Source of the DNA: an uncultured Eubacteriales bacterium
GTDB lineage: Bacteria > Bacillota > Clostridia > Oscillospirales > Oscillospiraceae
NCBI GenBank assembly: GCA_900545925.1
Contig: URAZ01000040.1
Span: forward strand, 1-30,462
Length of the DNA stretch: 30,462 bases
Reading direction: 5' to 3'
Both the position numbers and the translations under genes were made by a program. Shown here in pieces: positions 17,802 through 25,110 of the stretch (position 1 is the first letter of the stretch; each line of letters begins with the position of its first letter). The notes below the pieces were generated by a model, which did not search any database, was not told the DNA's origin, and saw nothing but the letters and a program-made list of their open reading frames with translations.

Positions 17802-18559
17802 GGCGGAACCTGCTGTACGTCTCGTCCATTGGCGAAGACTGCTGTGCAGCCGCGCAGGACTTTCACGTCGGCATCGAACTTGCACAGTTCTGCACGGCAG
17901 CCCGGCTCGACGGGGCGCCGGCGGAGCCGTGGGAAATTCCGGTAGAGCGCTGTCTGTCTGCGGCAGACCGATTCATTCTGCACGGGCCGTTCAACGAACT
18001 GACCCCGGCAGCCATCGACCCGTTGGTGCTGGATGTGACAAAAAAACGATACCGGCAGGCAATCGCGCAGGCGCGGACACTCGGAATCCAAAAAGTTGTT
18101 CTGCACGCAGGCTTTCAGCCGCTGGTCTATTACCCGGAATGGTTCATAGACCGCAGCGCCGCCGTATGGCAGGAACTGCTCTGCGAGATCCCGGATGATA
18201 TGACCGTCTGCCTGGAAAACGTGCTCGAGCCGGAGCCGCGTTTGCTCACGGCAATCATGGGGGCCGTCTGCGACCCGCGCCTGCGTATCTGCCTCGATCT
18301 CGGCCACGCCAATACCTGCGCGTCGCACATTCCCCCGGAAGACTGGCTGCGCGCCTGCGCGCCGTATCTGTCTCATGTGCATCTGCACAACAATCAGGGC
18401 GGCCATGATCTGCATGCGGCGCTTTTTGACGGCGTGATGGACATTACGGGTCTTCTTTCCATGCTGGAAACGCTGGCCCCGCAGGCGACGTGTACACTGG
18501 AACTGATGCAGGACAGGCCGAGCCTCGACTGGCTCGTAACAGAACATCTTTTGGAGTAA
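17798..18559 (+). CDS. cbiR: AP-endonuclease-2 superfamily TIM-barrel protein, candidate cobamide remodelling hydrolase CbiR, 253 aa
   Basis: The fold is the xylose isomerase/AP-endonuclease-2 TIM barrel. A full set of endonuclease IV-like metal-ligand positions can be picked out: His62 (LHGPF), His103 (VLHAG), Glu140 (CLENV), Asp167 and His170 (LDLGHAN), His195/His197 (HVHLHNN), Asp204 and His206 (HDLH), and Glu235 (LELMQ). CbiR, first described from Akkermansia, belongs to this superfamily and hydrolyses the phosphoribosyl bond in the nucleotide loop of cobamides. Position directly upstream of cobT-cobU-cobS, with 4-base overlap to the Nudix gene, suggests the same role here. The start is GTG 17798 (AGAGGG about 9 bases upstream). 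The family call is secure; the cbiR call is inference, and a sugar-phosphate isomerase is the alternative. Confidence 0.65.
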   Translation: MRRNLLYVSSIGEDCCAAAQDFHVGIELAQFCTAARLDGAPAEPWEIPVERCLSAADRFILHGPFNELTPAAIDPLVLDVTKKRYRQAIAQARTLGIQKVVLHAGFQPLVYYPEWFIDRSAAVWQELLCEIPDDMTVCLENVLEPEPRLLTAIMGAVCDPRLRICLDLGHANTCASHIPPEDWLRACAPYLSHVHLHNNQGGHDLHAALFDGVMDITGLLSMLETLAPQATCTLELMQDRPSLDWLVTEHLLE

Positions 18560-18564
18560 ACCCT

Positions 18565-19665
18565 ATGGAACAGAATGAACGGCAGCTTTTCTCGCTGCTT
18601 TCCGAAATTACCCCATTGTACGAAGCGCCTATGCGCGAGGCGAAAGCCCGGCAGGATGCGCTTGCAAAGCCGCCCGGAAGTCTCGGTCTGCTGGAAGACC
18701 TCTCTGTCCAGCTGGCAGGCATCACCGGGCATATCAAAAATGAAGTCAGCCACACCCGCATTTACGTTCTTGCGGCAGACAACGGCGTGGTCTGCGAGGG
18801 CGTTTCGTCCGCACCGCAGTCGGTCACGCGGGCGCAGGCCATCAACCTGACGCGCGGCCTGACCGGCGCGTCGTGTCTGGCAAAACACTTTCATGACGGC
18901 CTGATGGTCGTTGACATGGGCATTGCACTTTCCTATACCTGCCCGGAGATTCTGAACCGCAGTCTCGGTAAAGGCACAGCGAACATCGCCGCAGGCCCGG
19001 CCATGACGCGGCAGACTGCTGTACAGGGCATTCTGACCGGCATGGAACTTGCCGCACAGGCAAAACGGGACGGGATTCAGATTCTTGGCGTTGGTGAAAT
19101 GGGCATCGGCAACACGACGACGTCCTCCGCTGTTTTGTGCGCGCTGAGCGACGAACCCGTTGAGGCCGTCACGGGACGCGGCGGCGGATTGACCGGCGCA
19201 GCGTTTTTGAAGAAAAAACAGGTCATTGAACAGGCACTGACCATAAACGCGCCGGATGCACACGATCCCATTGACGTTCTGCACAGGGTCGGCGGGTTCG
19301 ATCTGTGCGCCATGACGGGCGTCTTTCTGGGCGCGGCACATGAACGCCTGCCAGTCGTGGTTGATGGGTTCATTTCCGTTGTTGCCGCGCTCTGCGCTGC
19401 CCGGCTGCGGGAAAACGCAGGGGGCTATTTCATCGGTTCGCATGTGTCCTATGAACGCGGGTACGAGATCGCGGCGCAGCTGCTTGGTCTGAAGCCCTGT
19501 CTGCAGCTTGGCATGCGGCTGGGCGAGGGCAGCGGATGCCCGTTGGCCTTCCGCGTGGTCGAAGCGGCCTGCGCGGTGATGAACACAATGGCAACATTCC
19601 CCGAGGCCGCCATCGACGACGGATATCTGACCGAAATACGCGAAAGGGACAGCTTTACGGTATGA
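18565..19665 (+). CDS. cobT: Nicotinate-nucleotide--dimethylbenzimidazole phosphoribosyltransferase
   Basis: CobT makes the alpha-ribotide of the lower-ligand base from nicotinate mononucleotide, for attachment by CobS. The 366-aa product shows LAKPPGSLGLLEDLSVQLAGI near 30-50, VLAADNGVVCEGVSSAPQSVT near 67-87 and GEMGIGNTTTSSAV near 177-190, all CobT hallmarks. The start is ATG 18565, five bases after the upstream stop, with TTGGAG ahead. A longer in-frame start inside the upstream gene lacks a site. The stop overlaps cobU (ATGA). Substrate base preference cannot be read from sequence. Confidence 0.96.
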   Translation: MEQNERQLFSLLSEITPLYEAPMREAKARQDALAKPPGSLGLLEDLSVQLAGITGHIKNEVSHTRIYVLAADNGVVCEGVSSAPQSVTRAQAINLTRGLTGASCLAKHFHDGLMVVDMGIALSYTCPEILNRSLGKGTANIAAGPAMTRQTAVQGILTGMELAAQAKRDGIQILGVGEMGIGNTTTSSAVLCALSDEPVEAVTGRGGGLTGAAFLKKKQVIEQALTINAPDAHDPIDVLHRVGGFDLCAMTGVFLGAAHERLPVVVDGFISVVAALCAARLRENAGGYFIGSHVSYERGYEIAAQLLGLKPCLQLGMRLGEGSGCPLAFRVVEAACAVMNTMATFPEAAIDDGYLTEIRERDSFTV

Positions 19666-20195
19666 ACTACTTTCTTTCCGGCGGCGCAAAAAACGGAAAA
19701 TCCTCTCTTGCACAGCAGATCGTCTGCGCGCAGGGCGGGCCGCACTATTATCTGGCGACCATGATCCCGCACGACGACGAGGATCGGCTGCGCATCCGGC
19801 GGCATCTGGAAAACCGCGCGGGACTGGGCTTTCAGACCGTCGAATGCGGAACGGACATTCTCGCCTCGCTTTCGCAGATGGATCCGGACGGCGCGGTGCT
19901 GCTTGACAGCGTGACGGCGCTGCTGTCAAATGAAATGTTCCGCGCAGACGGCACAATGGACGTTTTGGCCCCGGCGCGTCTGGAAACAGAACTGCTGGAA
20001 TTCTCCCGCCGCATGCGCTGCTGCGTGTTCGTGAGCGACTTTATTTACGCCGATGGCGGGCAGTATGACGCGTGGACAGAATGCTATCGCCGGGGACTGG
20101 CTGCGCTTGACCGCGCGCTGGCCGCAGCGTGCGAAAACGTCGCGGAACTTTGCTGCGCGCAGGCATATTGGTACAAAGGAGGTTTTGCCCGATGA
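19662..20195 (+). CDS. cobU: CobU-family adenosylcobinamide kinase/guanylyltransferase, C-terminally diverged, 177 aa
   Basis: CobU phosphorylates adenosylcobinamide and transfers GMP to give adenosylcobinamide-GDP. The P-loop GGAKNGKS (7-14) is present. So are LATMIPHDDEDRLRIRRHLENR, with His48 at the expected GMP-acceptor position, and LLDSVTALLSNEMF. In place of the family's C-terminal NE-x-GxGIVP motif the protein reads SDFIYADGGQYDAW, so that region has diverged. The length is normal (CobU is about 180). It overlaps cobT and cobS by 4 bases each. A second, shorter CobU-like protein encoded after cobS keeps the motif this one lacks. Confidence 0.85.
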   Translation: MNYFLSGGAKNGKSSLAQQIVCAQGGPHYYLATMIPHDDEDRLRIRRHLENRAGLGFQTVECGTDILASLSQMDPDGAVLLDSVTALLSNEMFRADGTMDVLAPARLETELLEFSRRMRCCVFVSDFIYADGGQYDAWTECYRRGLAALDRALAAACENVAELCCAQAYWYKGGFAR

Positions 20196-20962
20196 AAACC
20201 AGAATCAAAAAGCCCCTGACGGCGCTTATGATGGCGTGGGGGACGTATCTGGCAATTCCGTGCCCGTATAAGGTCTGGGACGATGCGCTGCGCCCGTGGC
20301 AGATCGTGTGCCTGCCGCCGGTGGGACTGATTGTGGGCGGACTTTGGGCGCTGTGCGCGGCTCTTTTTGCGCACTTCCGGTTTACCGGGCTTTTGGCTGC
20401 CGCGTGCTTGACGGCGCTGCCGTTTCTCGTAACGGGCTTTTTCCATCTGGACGGATTTCTCGACTGCTGCGACGCGATTTTATCGCGGCGCGACCTGGGC
20501 ACGCGGCAGAAGATTCTAAAGGATTCGCGCGTCGGCGCGTTTGCGGTTGTGTGTGCAATTCTGCTGTTTCTGTTCTCGTTTGCAGCGCTGGCAGACTGCG
20601 ACTTCTCGTATATCTGGCGGGCGCTGCTGCTCATTCCGGTCGTGACGCGCTGCATGGCGGGCGTCGCAGTGGAGTCCTTCGCGCCCATGAAGACCAGCCA
20701 ATATGCCGGGACATTCAAAGCCGGAAAAACGAAGCGGCAGCGGAATATCCTGCTCGGCATGTACCTTGCCGTCATGCTGGCGGTGTTTGTGTTCCTGTTT
20801 TCGCGGCCCAGCTGCGCACTGGCTGTTGCGTGGGCAGGCCTCGTGACGATTCTTTCCTGCCGGGCCGCACGAAAAAATTTAGGCGGCATGTCCGGCGACA
20901 TTGCAGGCTTTTCCATCACGCTGGGCGAACTGTCCGGCCTTCTGATTCTGGCAGTCTTTTAA
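20192..20962 (+). CDS. cobS: Adenosylcobinamide-GDP ribazoletransferase (cobalamin synthase)
   Basis: An integral membrane enzyme that joins adenosylcobinamide-GDP with the alpha-ribotide. The 256-aa product has about six hydrophobic helices and the metal-binding motif FFHLDGFLDCCDA (84-95, with Asp87, Asp91 and Asp94), followed by DSRVGAFAV (111-119). Near the end GGMSGDIAGFSITLGEL matches the conserved CobS tail. AAAGGAGG (20175-20182) lies 9 bases before ATG 20192, which overlaps the cobU stop. The length is typical. Confidence 0.96.
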   Translation: MKTRIKKPLTALMMAWGTYLAIPCPYKVWDDALRPWQIVCLPPVGLIVGGLWALCAALFAHFRFTGLLAAACLTALPFLVTGFFHLDGFLDCCDAILSRRDLGTRQKILKDSRVGAFAVVCAILLFLFSFAALADCDFSYIWRALLLIPVVTRCMAGVAVESFAPMKTSQYAGTFKAGKTKRQRNILLGMYLAVMLAVFVFLFSRPSCALAVAWAGLVTILSCRAARKNLGGMSGDIAGFSITLGELSGLLILAVF

Positions 20963-20974
20963 GGAGGAACGGAT

Positions 20975-21346
20975 ATGGTTTTGCTGATCGGCGGCGCGTA
21001 TCAGGGAAAAACGGCATACGCGCAAAAAAAATACGGCCTGCGGGCCGCGGATATTTTCACCTGCGAAACGGAATTGCTGGACCTGTCCGCCCGCTGCCTC
21101 CGGCATCTGGAGCGCTTCGCGCTTGCCTGCGTCCGGACGGGAAAAGAGCCTGCAGACGTGCTGGGAGGGCTTGATTTAAGCGAAAAAATTCTGATCTGCG
21201 AGGATATCTCCTGCGGCGTCGTGCCGATGGATGCGGAAGCGCGCGAATGGCGCGAGGCTGTCGGGCGCATGAACGCAGTGCTGGCTGCGCAGGCGGATAC
21301 AGTCACGCGGATTTTCTGTGGACTCCCGCTGGAGTTGAAGCGATGA
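20975..21346 (+). CDS. Short second CobU/CobP-like P-loop protein, 123 aa
   Basis: A miniature paralog of CobU. It has a P-loop GGAYQGKT (6-13) and a C-terminal half (ICEDISCGVVPMDAEAREW, then VGRMNAVLAAQADTVTRIFCGLPLELK) that matches the end of standard CobU (NE-x-GxGIVP, the AGRxNQxLAAxAD stretch). The middle of CobU, including the GMP-acceptor histidine region and the LLxxxTTLxxN segment, is missing, shortening it by about 55 residues. AAGGAGG lies 7 bases before ATG 20975, so it is well translated and unlikely to be a pseudogene. It could be a dedicated kinase or a partner subunit of the 177-aa CobU. cobC overlaps its stop. Confidence 0.8.
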   Translation: MVLLIGGAYQGKTAYAQKKYGLRAADIFTCETELLDLSARCLRHLERFALACVRTGKEPADVLGGLDLSEKILICEDISCGVVPMDAEAREWREAVGRMNAVLAAQADTVTRIFCGLPLELKR

Positions 21347-21924
21347 GGCGGCTCACGCTCATCCGCCACGGGCTGACGGAAGGAAATGTCCGCCGGTGGT
21401 ACTATGGCGCGCTCGACCTTCCCTTATGCGAAACCGGAAAATCAGCGCTGCGGGAGGCCGCCGCAGGCGGCCTGTATCCCCCGTACAGCGGCGAACGCGT
21501 TCTGACGAGCGGAATGCTCCGCACAGAGCAGACGCTGCGCCTGATTTACGGCGAGGTGCTGCACGAAAGCTGGGCAGATTTGCGCGAGGTTCGCTTCGGC
21601 ATCTTTGAGGGGAAATCCTACAACGAACTCAAGGGCCAGCCGGATTATGAGGCATGGCTCGCAGGTGACTGGTTCCGGAACGTTCCGCCGGGCGGAGAAT
21701 CCTTCGCGCAGGCGGAGACACGCATTTTGTCTGCGCTGAACCGCATGCAGGCGCAGAACGCGGACATTCTCGCCGTCGTGCACGGTGGAACAGTGCTCAC
21801 GATCATGCAGGCGCTGTTCCCGGAGGAGGAAAAGAGCGGCTACGACTGGCAGCCCCGCCCCGGCGGCGGATACCAGATCGACTTGGCGGCGCACACCTAC
21901 CGGCGCATCGGAATACAGGCCTAA
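21343..21924 (+). CDS. cobC: Histidine phosphatase, probable alpha-ribazole phosphatase
   Basis: CobC removes the 5'-phosphate from alpha-ribazole phosphate or from cobalamin phosphate in the last step of nucleotide-loop assembly. The 193-aa product has the phosphohistidine motif RHGLTEGN (8-15), the ERVLTSGMLRTEQTL block, the acidic WADLREVRFGIFEGK segment and the second histidine in AVVHGG. The start is ATG 21343, overlapping the previous stop (ATGA), with GGAG about 10 bases upstream. The family is broad; the cobC assignment rests on operon position as last gene. A bidirectional terminator follows at once. Confidence 0.88.
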   Translation: MRRLTLIRHGLTEGNVRRWYYGALDLPLCETGKSALREAAAGGLYPPYSGERVLTSGMLRTEQTLRLIYGEVLHESWADLREVRFGIFEGKSYNELKGQPDYEAWLAGDWFRNVPPGGESFAQAETRILSALNRMQAQNADILAVVHGGTVLTIMQALFPEEEKSGYDWQPRPGGGYQIDLAAHTYRRIGIQA

Positions 21925-21953
21925 AAAAAGCAGCGCTCAGGCGCTGCTTTTTT
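21924..21953. terminator. Bidirectional terminator between cobC and the GTPase-NYN gene
   Basis: A perfect stem GCAGCGC/GCGCTGC (21930-21936 with 21941-21947) with a TCAG loop, extended by a run of A on the left and T on the right. It provides U-tracts for both converging genes; the minus-strand stop codon lies within it. Confidence 0.92.
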
Positions 21954-24540
21954 ATCCGTTGTTTTTTTGATTGTTCTGCGCCAGAATACGCTCGATCTCG
22001 GCCTGCGCGTTGTAAACCTCGTCGTGGAAGTGCTGGGCAGAGATGCGCTCGGCGCCGTGGCCGAGGATGATCAGCTGCTCAAGATTATCGCTTGTTGCCA
22101 CGCGGACACGGCGGCGGCCGCGGAGTTCAAAACTCAGCCGCTCAATATACTGATCCGCTGTCTCTGCCTGGCGGGTGTAGACAATATGGATGTTGTGGTA
22201 TTTTTCCACAGAACCAAGTCCCTGCGGCACCTTGTACGCGTCAAAAACCAGAATGAGCGTACAGCCGCGGTAGCCCTGATAATTGCACAGCAGATTCATA
22301 AGCACATGCCGTGCCGTGTCAAGGCTCGTGCGGGAGAGTTCCTTCAATTCATCCCATGCGAACAGGATATTATAGCCGTCAACCAACAGGAAATCGTCCG
22401 CAGGGCCGAGACTGTGCAGAAATTCGCGCTTGTCCTCACTGCGCAGCATCATCTGCGGCAGCACGTCGCGGCGGCGGATAGCGCCGTAGGTGCGCTCAAA
22501 AATCGCCAGCAGTTCCTTTTCGAGTTCCGGCGCGCCGCCGGGCGCAACGGATTTTACGATCCGCTGCGGCTCCTGCTGCGCAGGGCCTCCGAATCGCAGC
22601 AGCGGCAGATGCACCGCCGCATCCACGTCCTGCCACTTGACCTCGTAGCCTGCGCCGTGCGCGCAGAAAACGGAACTCGCCGGGTTTTCCAGATCGCGCG
22701 CCGGGTCATAGCCAAGTTCCTTCACGATCTGTTCCTGATCCCGGCAGGGCCGGTAGCCGCTGACGCGCAGCTGGATGCGTCCCCGGCCTTTGGTATAGGC
22801 CGTAAGTTCAGTCTGATACTCCCGCAGCAGCCGCACAGGCGCACTTCCGCGCAGGACAGTCTGTTCGCCGTCCGTTTCCGGCGGCTCATATTCGCCCTGC
22901 ATGCGCTGAATATCCGTGATCGCCCGGCCCACATTCGGCGCAGGCAGTTCCATGCGAAACGCGTACCACGGCTCGAGCAGCACGGACTGCGCCTTCATCA
23001 GCCCCTGCCGCACAGCGCGGTACGTCGCCTGCCGGAAATCGCCGCCCTCCGTGTGCTTCAGATGCGCCCGGCCGGAGACGAGCGTGAAGCGGATATCGGT
23101 GATGGGCGCGCCGGTCAGGACGCCCCGGTGTGCCTTTTCCGCCAGATGCGCCAGAATCAGCCGCTGCCAGTGCAGCGCCAGCGTGTCCGTCGGACACATG
23201 GTGTCAAATTGCAGGCCGGAGCCCGGCTCCGCCGGCTCCATCAGCAGATGCACCTCGGCATAGTGCCGCAGCGGCTCATAATGCCCCACGCCCTCGACCG
23301 GCGCGGCGATCGTCTCAAGATAGACAATATTTCCGGCGTCAAACGAAACGCGAAGCCCGAAGCGGCTTTCAATCAGCTTCTGCAAAATCTCCATCTGCAC
23401 CGGCCCCATCAGCTGCACGCGAATCTCTCGCAGCAGCGCGTTCCAGACCAGATGCAGCGCAGGATCCTCCTCTTCAAGCATGCGCAGCTGTCCATACGCC
23501 AGCGCCGCATCCGTGCCGTCGTCCAGAAGCAGGCGGTATTCCAGAACCGGCTGCAAAACCGGTGCCTGCGCCGCCGTCTCGCGGCCCAGCACATCGCCTG
23601 GCATGGTCTTGCTCAGTCCCGTCACGGCGCAGACCGTCCCTGCGGGTGCCTGCTGCAAAAGCGTGAATTTACTGCCGGAATAGAGCCGAAGCTGGTCGGC
23701 CTTTTCCTCCCAGCCCTCACCGCGGAGCGTCTGCTTAACTAGAAGCGTCCCGCCCGTGACCTTCAGAAACGTCAGACGCGCGCCCTTCTCGTCGCGCGCG
23801 ATCTTGAATACATGCGCGCCGAACTCCGCGCCCCGCGCAGGCTCGTCCACGAACCGGCGCAGCGCATCCAGAAGCGCGTCCACACCCGTCTGCCGCAGCG
23901 CAGAGCCGAACAGGCACGGGAACACCCGCCTGTGTGAGACGAGCGGCGCGATCTGCGCGACGGAAAGCGTGCCGGAGGTGAGATAACTCTCCATCAGCGC
24001 CTCGTCGGACAGGGAAAGTTCCTCAAACAGCTGTGCCTGCGGCTGGGAAAAATCGATACAGCCCTCGTCCAGTTCAGCACGGACGGCAGCAAGCAGCGCA
24101 TCCCGGTCCGCTGTTTCCATATCCATCTTGTTGAAGAAGAGAATGACCGGCACCTGATAGCGCCGCAGCAGCCGCCAGAGCGTGACGGTGTGGCCCTGAA
24201 TGCCCGCCGTACCGCTGATGATGAGCACAGCGCAATCGAGCACCTGCAGTGTCCGCTCCATCTCGGCAGAAAAATCCACATGTCCCGGCGTGTCAAGCAG
24301 CGTCAGCGTGCAGCCGGGCAGCGGGAGGACAGCCTGCTTGGAAAAGATCGTGATACCTCGGCTGCGTTCCTGCGCGTCGGTGTCGAGAAATGTATCGCCG
24401 TGATCGACGCGGCCAAACGTACGGATCACGCCCGCCCGATAGAGCATTGCCTCCGACAGCGTCGTCTTGCCCGCGTCCACATGGGCAAGCAGCCCCACGC
24501 AAAGCCGTTTTTCCGTCCGTTCCGTTCCCTGTGCGTTCAT
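21952..24540 (-). CDS. Tet(M)-like translational GTPase fused to a C-terminal NYN (Rae1/YacP-type) ribonuclease domain, 862 aa
   Basis: Residues 1 to about 650 are an EF-G-like ribosomal-protection GTPase: G1 AHVDAGKT (19-26), G3 DTPGH (83-87) and G4 NKMD (137-140), then domains II-V as in Tet(M)/Tet(O), ending SSVFCAHGAGYEVKW. Tet(M) stops near 640. Here a linker leads to a NYN_YacP domain (about 714-840) with acidic residues at conserved positions: Asp721 (LLVDGYN), Asp767 (LVFDAY), Asp796 (ETADQYIE) and Asp818 (VATSDN). Rae1 of Bacillus subtilis, of this nuclease family, cuts mRNA in the ribosomal A site. ATG 24540 is preferred (GGAG 8 bases upstream); an upstream frame extension contains the promoter. 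Tetracycline resistance is possible, but a role in ribosome rescue fits the fusion better. Confidence 0.9.
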   Translation of the reverse strand: MNAQGTERTEKRLCVGLLAHVDAGKTTLSEAMLYRAGVIRTFGRVDHGDTFLDTDAQERSRGITIFSKQAVLPLPGCTLTLLDTPGHVDFSAEMERTLQVLDCAVLIISGTAGIQGHTVTLWRLLRRYQVPVILFFNKMDMETADRDALLAAVRAELDEGCIDFSQPQAQLFEELSLSDEALMESYLTSGTLSVAQIAPLVSHRRVFPCLFGSALRQTGVDALLDALRRFVDEPARGAEFGAHVFKIARDEKGARLTFLKVTGGTLLVKQTLRGEGWEEKADQLRLYSGSKFTLLQQAPAGTVCAVTGLSKTMPGDVLGRETAAQAPVLQPVLEYRLLLDDGTDAALAYGQLRMLEEEDPALHLVWNALLREIRVQLMGPVQMEILQKLIESRFGLRVSFDAGNIVYLETIAAPVEGVGHYEPLRHYAEVHLLMEPAEPGSGLQFDTMCPTDTLALHWQRLILAHLAEKAHRGVLTGAPITDIRFTLVSGRAHLKHTEGGDFRQATYRAVRQGLMKAQSVLLEPWYAFRMELPAPNVGRAITDIQRMQGEYEPPETDGEQTVLRGSAPVRLLREYQTELTAYTKGRGRIQLRVSGYRPCRDQEQIVKELGYDPARDLENPASSVFCAHGAGYEVKWQDVDAAVHLPLLRFGGPAQQEPQRIVKSVAPGGAPELEKELLAIFERTYGAIRRRDVLPQMMLRSEDKREFLHSLGPADDFLLVDGYNILFAWDELKELSRTSLDTARHVLMNLLCNYQGYRGCTLILVFDAYKVPQGLGSVEKYHNIHIVYTRQAETADQYIERLSFELRGRRRVRVATSDNLEQLIILGHGAERISAQHFHDEVYNAQAEIERILAQNNQKNNG

Positions 24541-24571
24541 TGCCGTTCTCCGTTCGTTTTGATCTGGGAGA

Positions 24572-24600
24572 ATTATAGCACAAAAACGAAAAACCGCCAA
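24572..24600 (-). promoter_or_regulatory. Promoter of the GTPase-NYN gene
   Basis: On the minus strand, -35 TTGGCG (24600-24595) and consensus -10 TATAAT (24577-24572) with a 17-base spacer. The -35 box forms the descending arm of a terminator-like hairpin (24588-24609). Confidence 0.8.
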
Positions 24601-24609
24601 GAGGGCGGT
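24588..24609 (-). terminator. Second terminator hairpin after cdd, overlapping the next promoter
   Basis: The stem ACCGCC/GGCGGT (24593-24598 with 24604-24609) has a 5-base loop, then TTTTTCGTTTTT on the minus strand. It shares bases with the -35 element of the downstream gene. Confidence 0.6.
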
Positions 24610-24636
24610 ACGGATGTGCAACTGCTGATGGCGCAA

Positions 24637-24673
24637 AACGGCCCGCCCGGGTTGATATTCCGGGCGGGCCGTT
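24637..24673 (-). terminator. Intrinsic terminator of the deoD-deoB-cdd operon
   Basis: A perfect 14-bp stem (24637-24650 with 24660-24673, core CGGCCCGCCCGG) with a 9-base loop. On the minus strand it is followed by TTTG, 4 bases after the cdd stop. Confidence 0.85.
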
Positions 24674-24677
24674 GCGC

Positions 24678-25088
24678 TTATTTCATATACTTATCTGCAG
24701 TGAAGCCATACGGTAGCATCGCACCAAGAGATTCGGCGACGTAGGTACCGTCGCTGCGGCCCATGTAGATCATAAAACTGGGCTCGCAGAATTCCTGCAT
24801 GACCTGCCGGCAGACGCCGCAGGGCGGGAAAATATCGGCGGCATTGCCGTCCTTGCCTCCAACGACAGCAATGGCGGCAAACTCCCGCTCTCCCTCGGAG
24901 ACGGCCTTGAAAATTGCGGTGCGCTCCGCGCAGTTGCTGGGGCCGTAGGCTGCGTTTTCAATGTTGCAGCCAAGATAGACCTTTCCGCTCTTTGCCAGCA
25001 GCGCTGCACCGACCGTAAAGCCGGAATACGGCACATAGGCGAATTTCATCGCGGCAAGCGCCTGCCCGACAAGTTCTTCCGGTGTCAT
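24678..25088 (-). CDS. cdd: Cytidine deaminase
   Basis: Converts cytidine and deoxycytidine to uridine and deoxyuridine. The 136-aa product has the zinc site: Cys53 with catalytic Glu55 (NCAERTA) and Cys90/Cys93 (PPCGVC), plus the substrate-binding GCNIENAAYG stretch. The length is that of the tetrameric bacterial form. The start is ATG 25088, with AAAGGAG about 8 bases upstream; an upstream frame extension has no support. It is the last gene of deoD-deoB-cdd, 22 bases after deoB. Confidence 0.97.
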   Translation of the reverse strand: MTPEELVGQALAAMKFAYVPYSGFTVGAALLAKSGKVYLGCNIENAAYGPSNCAERTAIFKAVSEGEREFAAIAVVGGKDGNAADIFPPCGVCRQVMQEFCEPSFMIYMGRSDGTYVAESLGAMLPYGFTADKYMK

Positions 25089-25110
25089 GGACGTTCTCCT
25101 TTCCTTCCGT

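Noticed and set aside
24541..24636. N-terminal extension of the GTPase-NYN protein
   Set aside because: The extension covers the -35 and -10 promoter boxes, and the first conserved GTPase residues begin shortly after ATG 24540, which has its own GGAG site.
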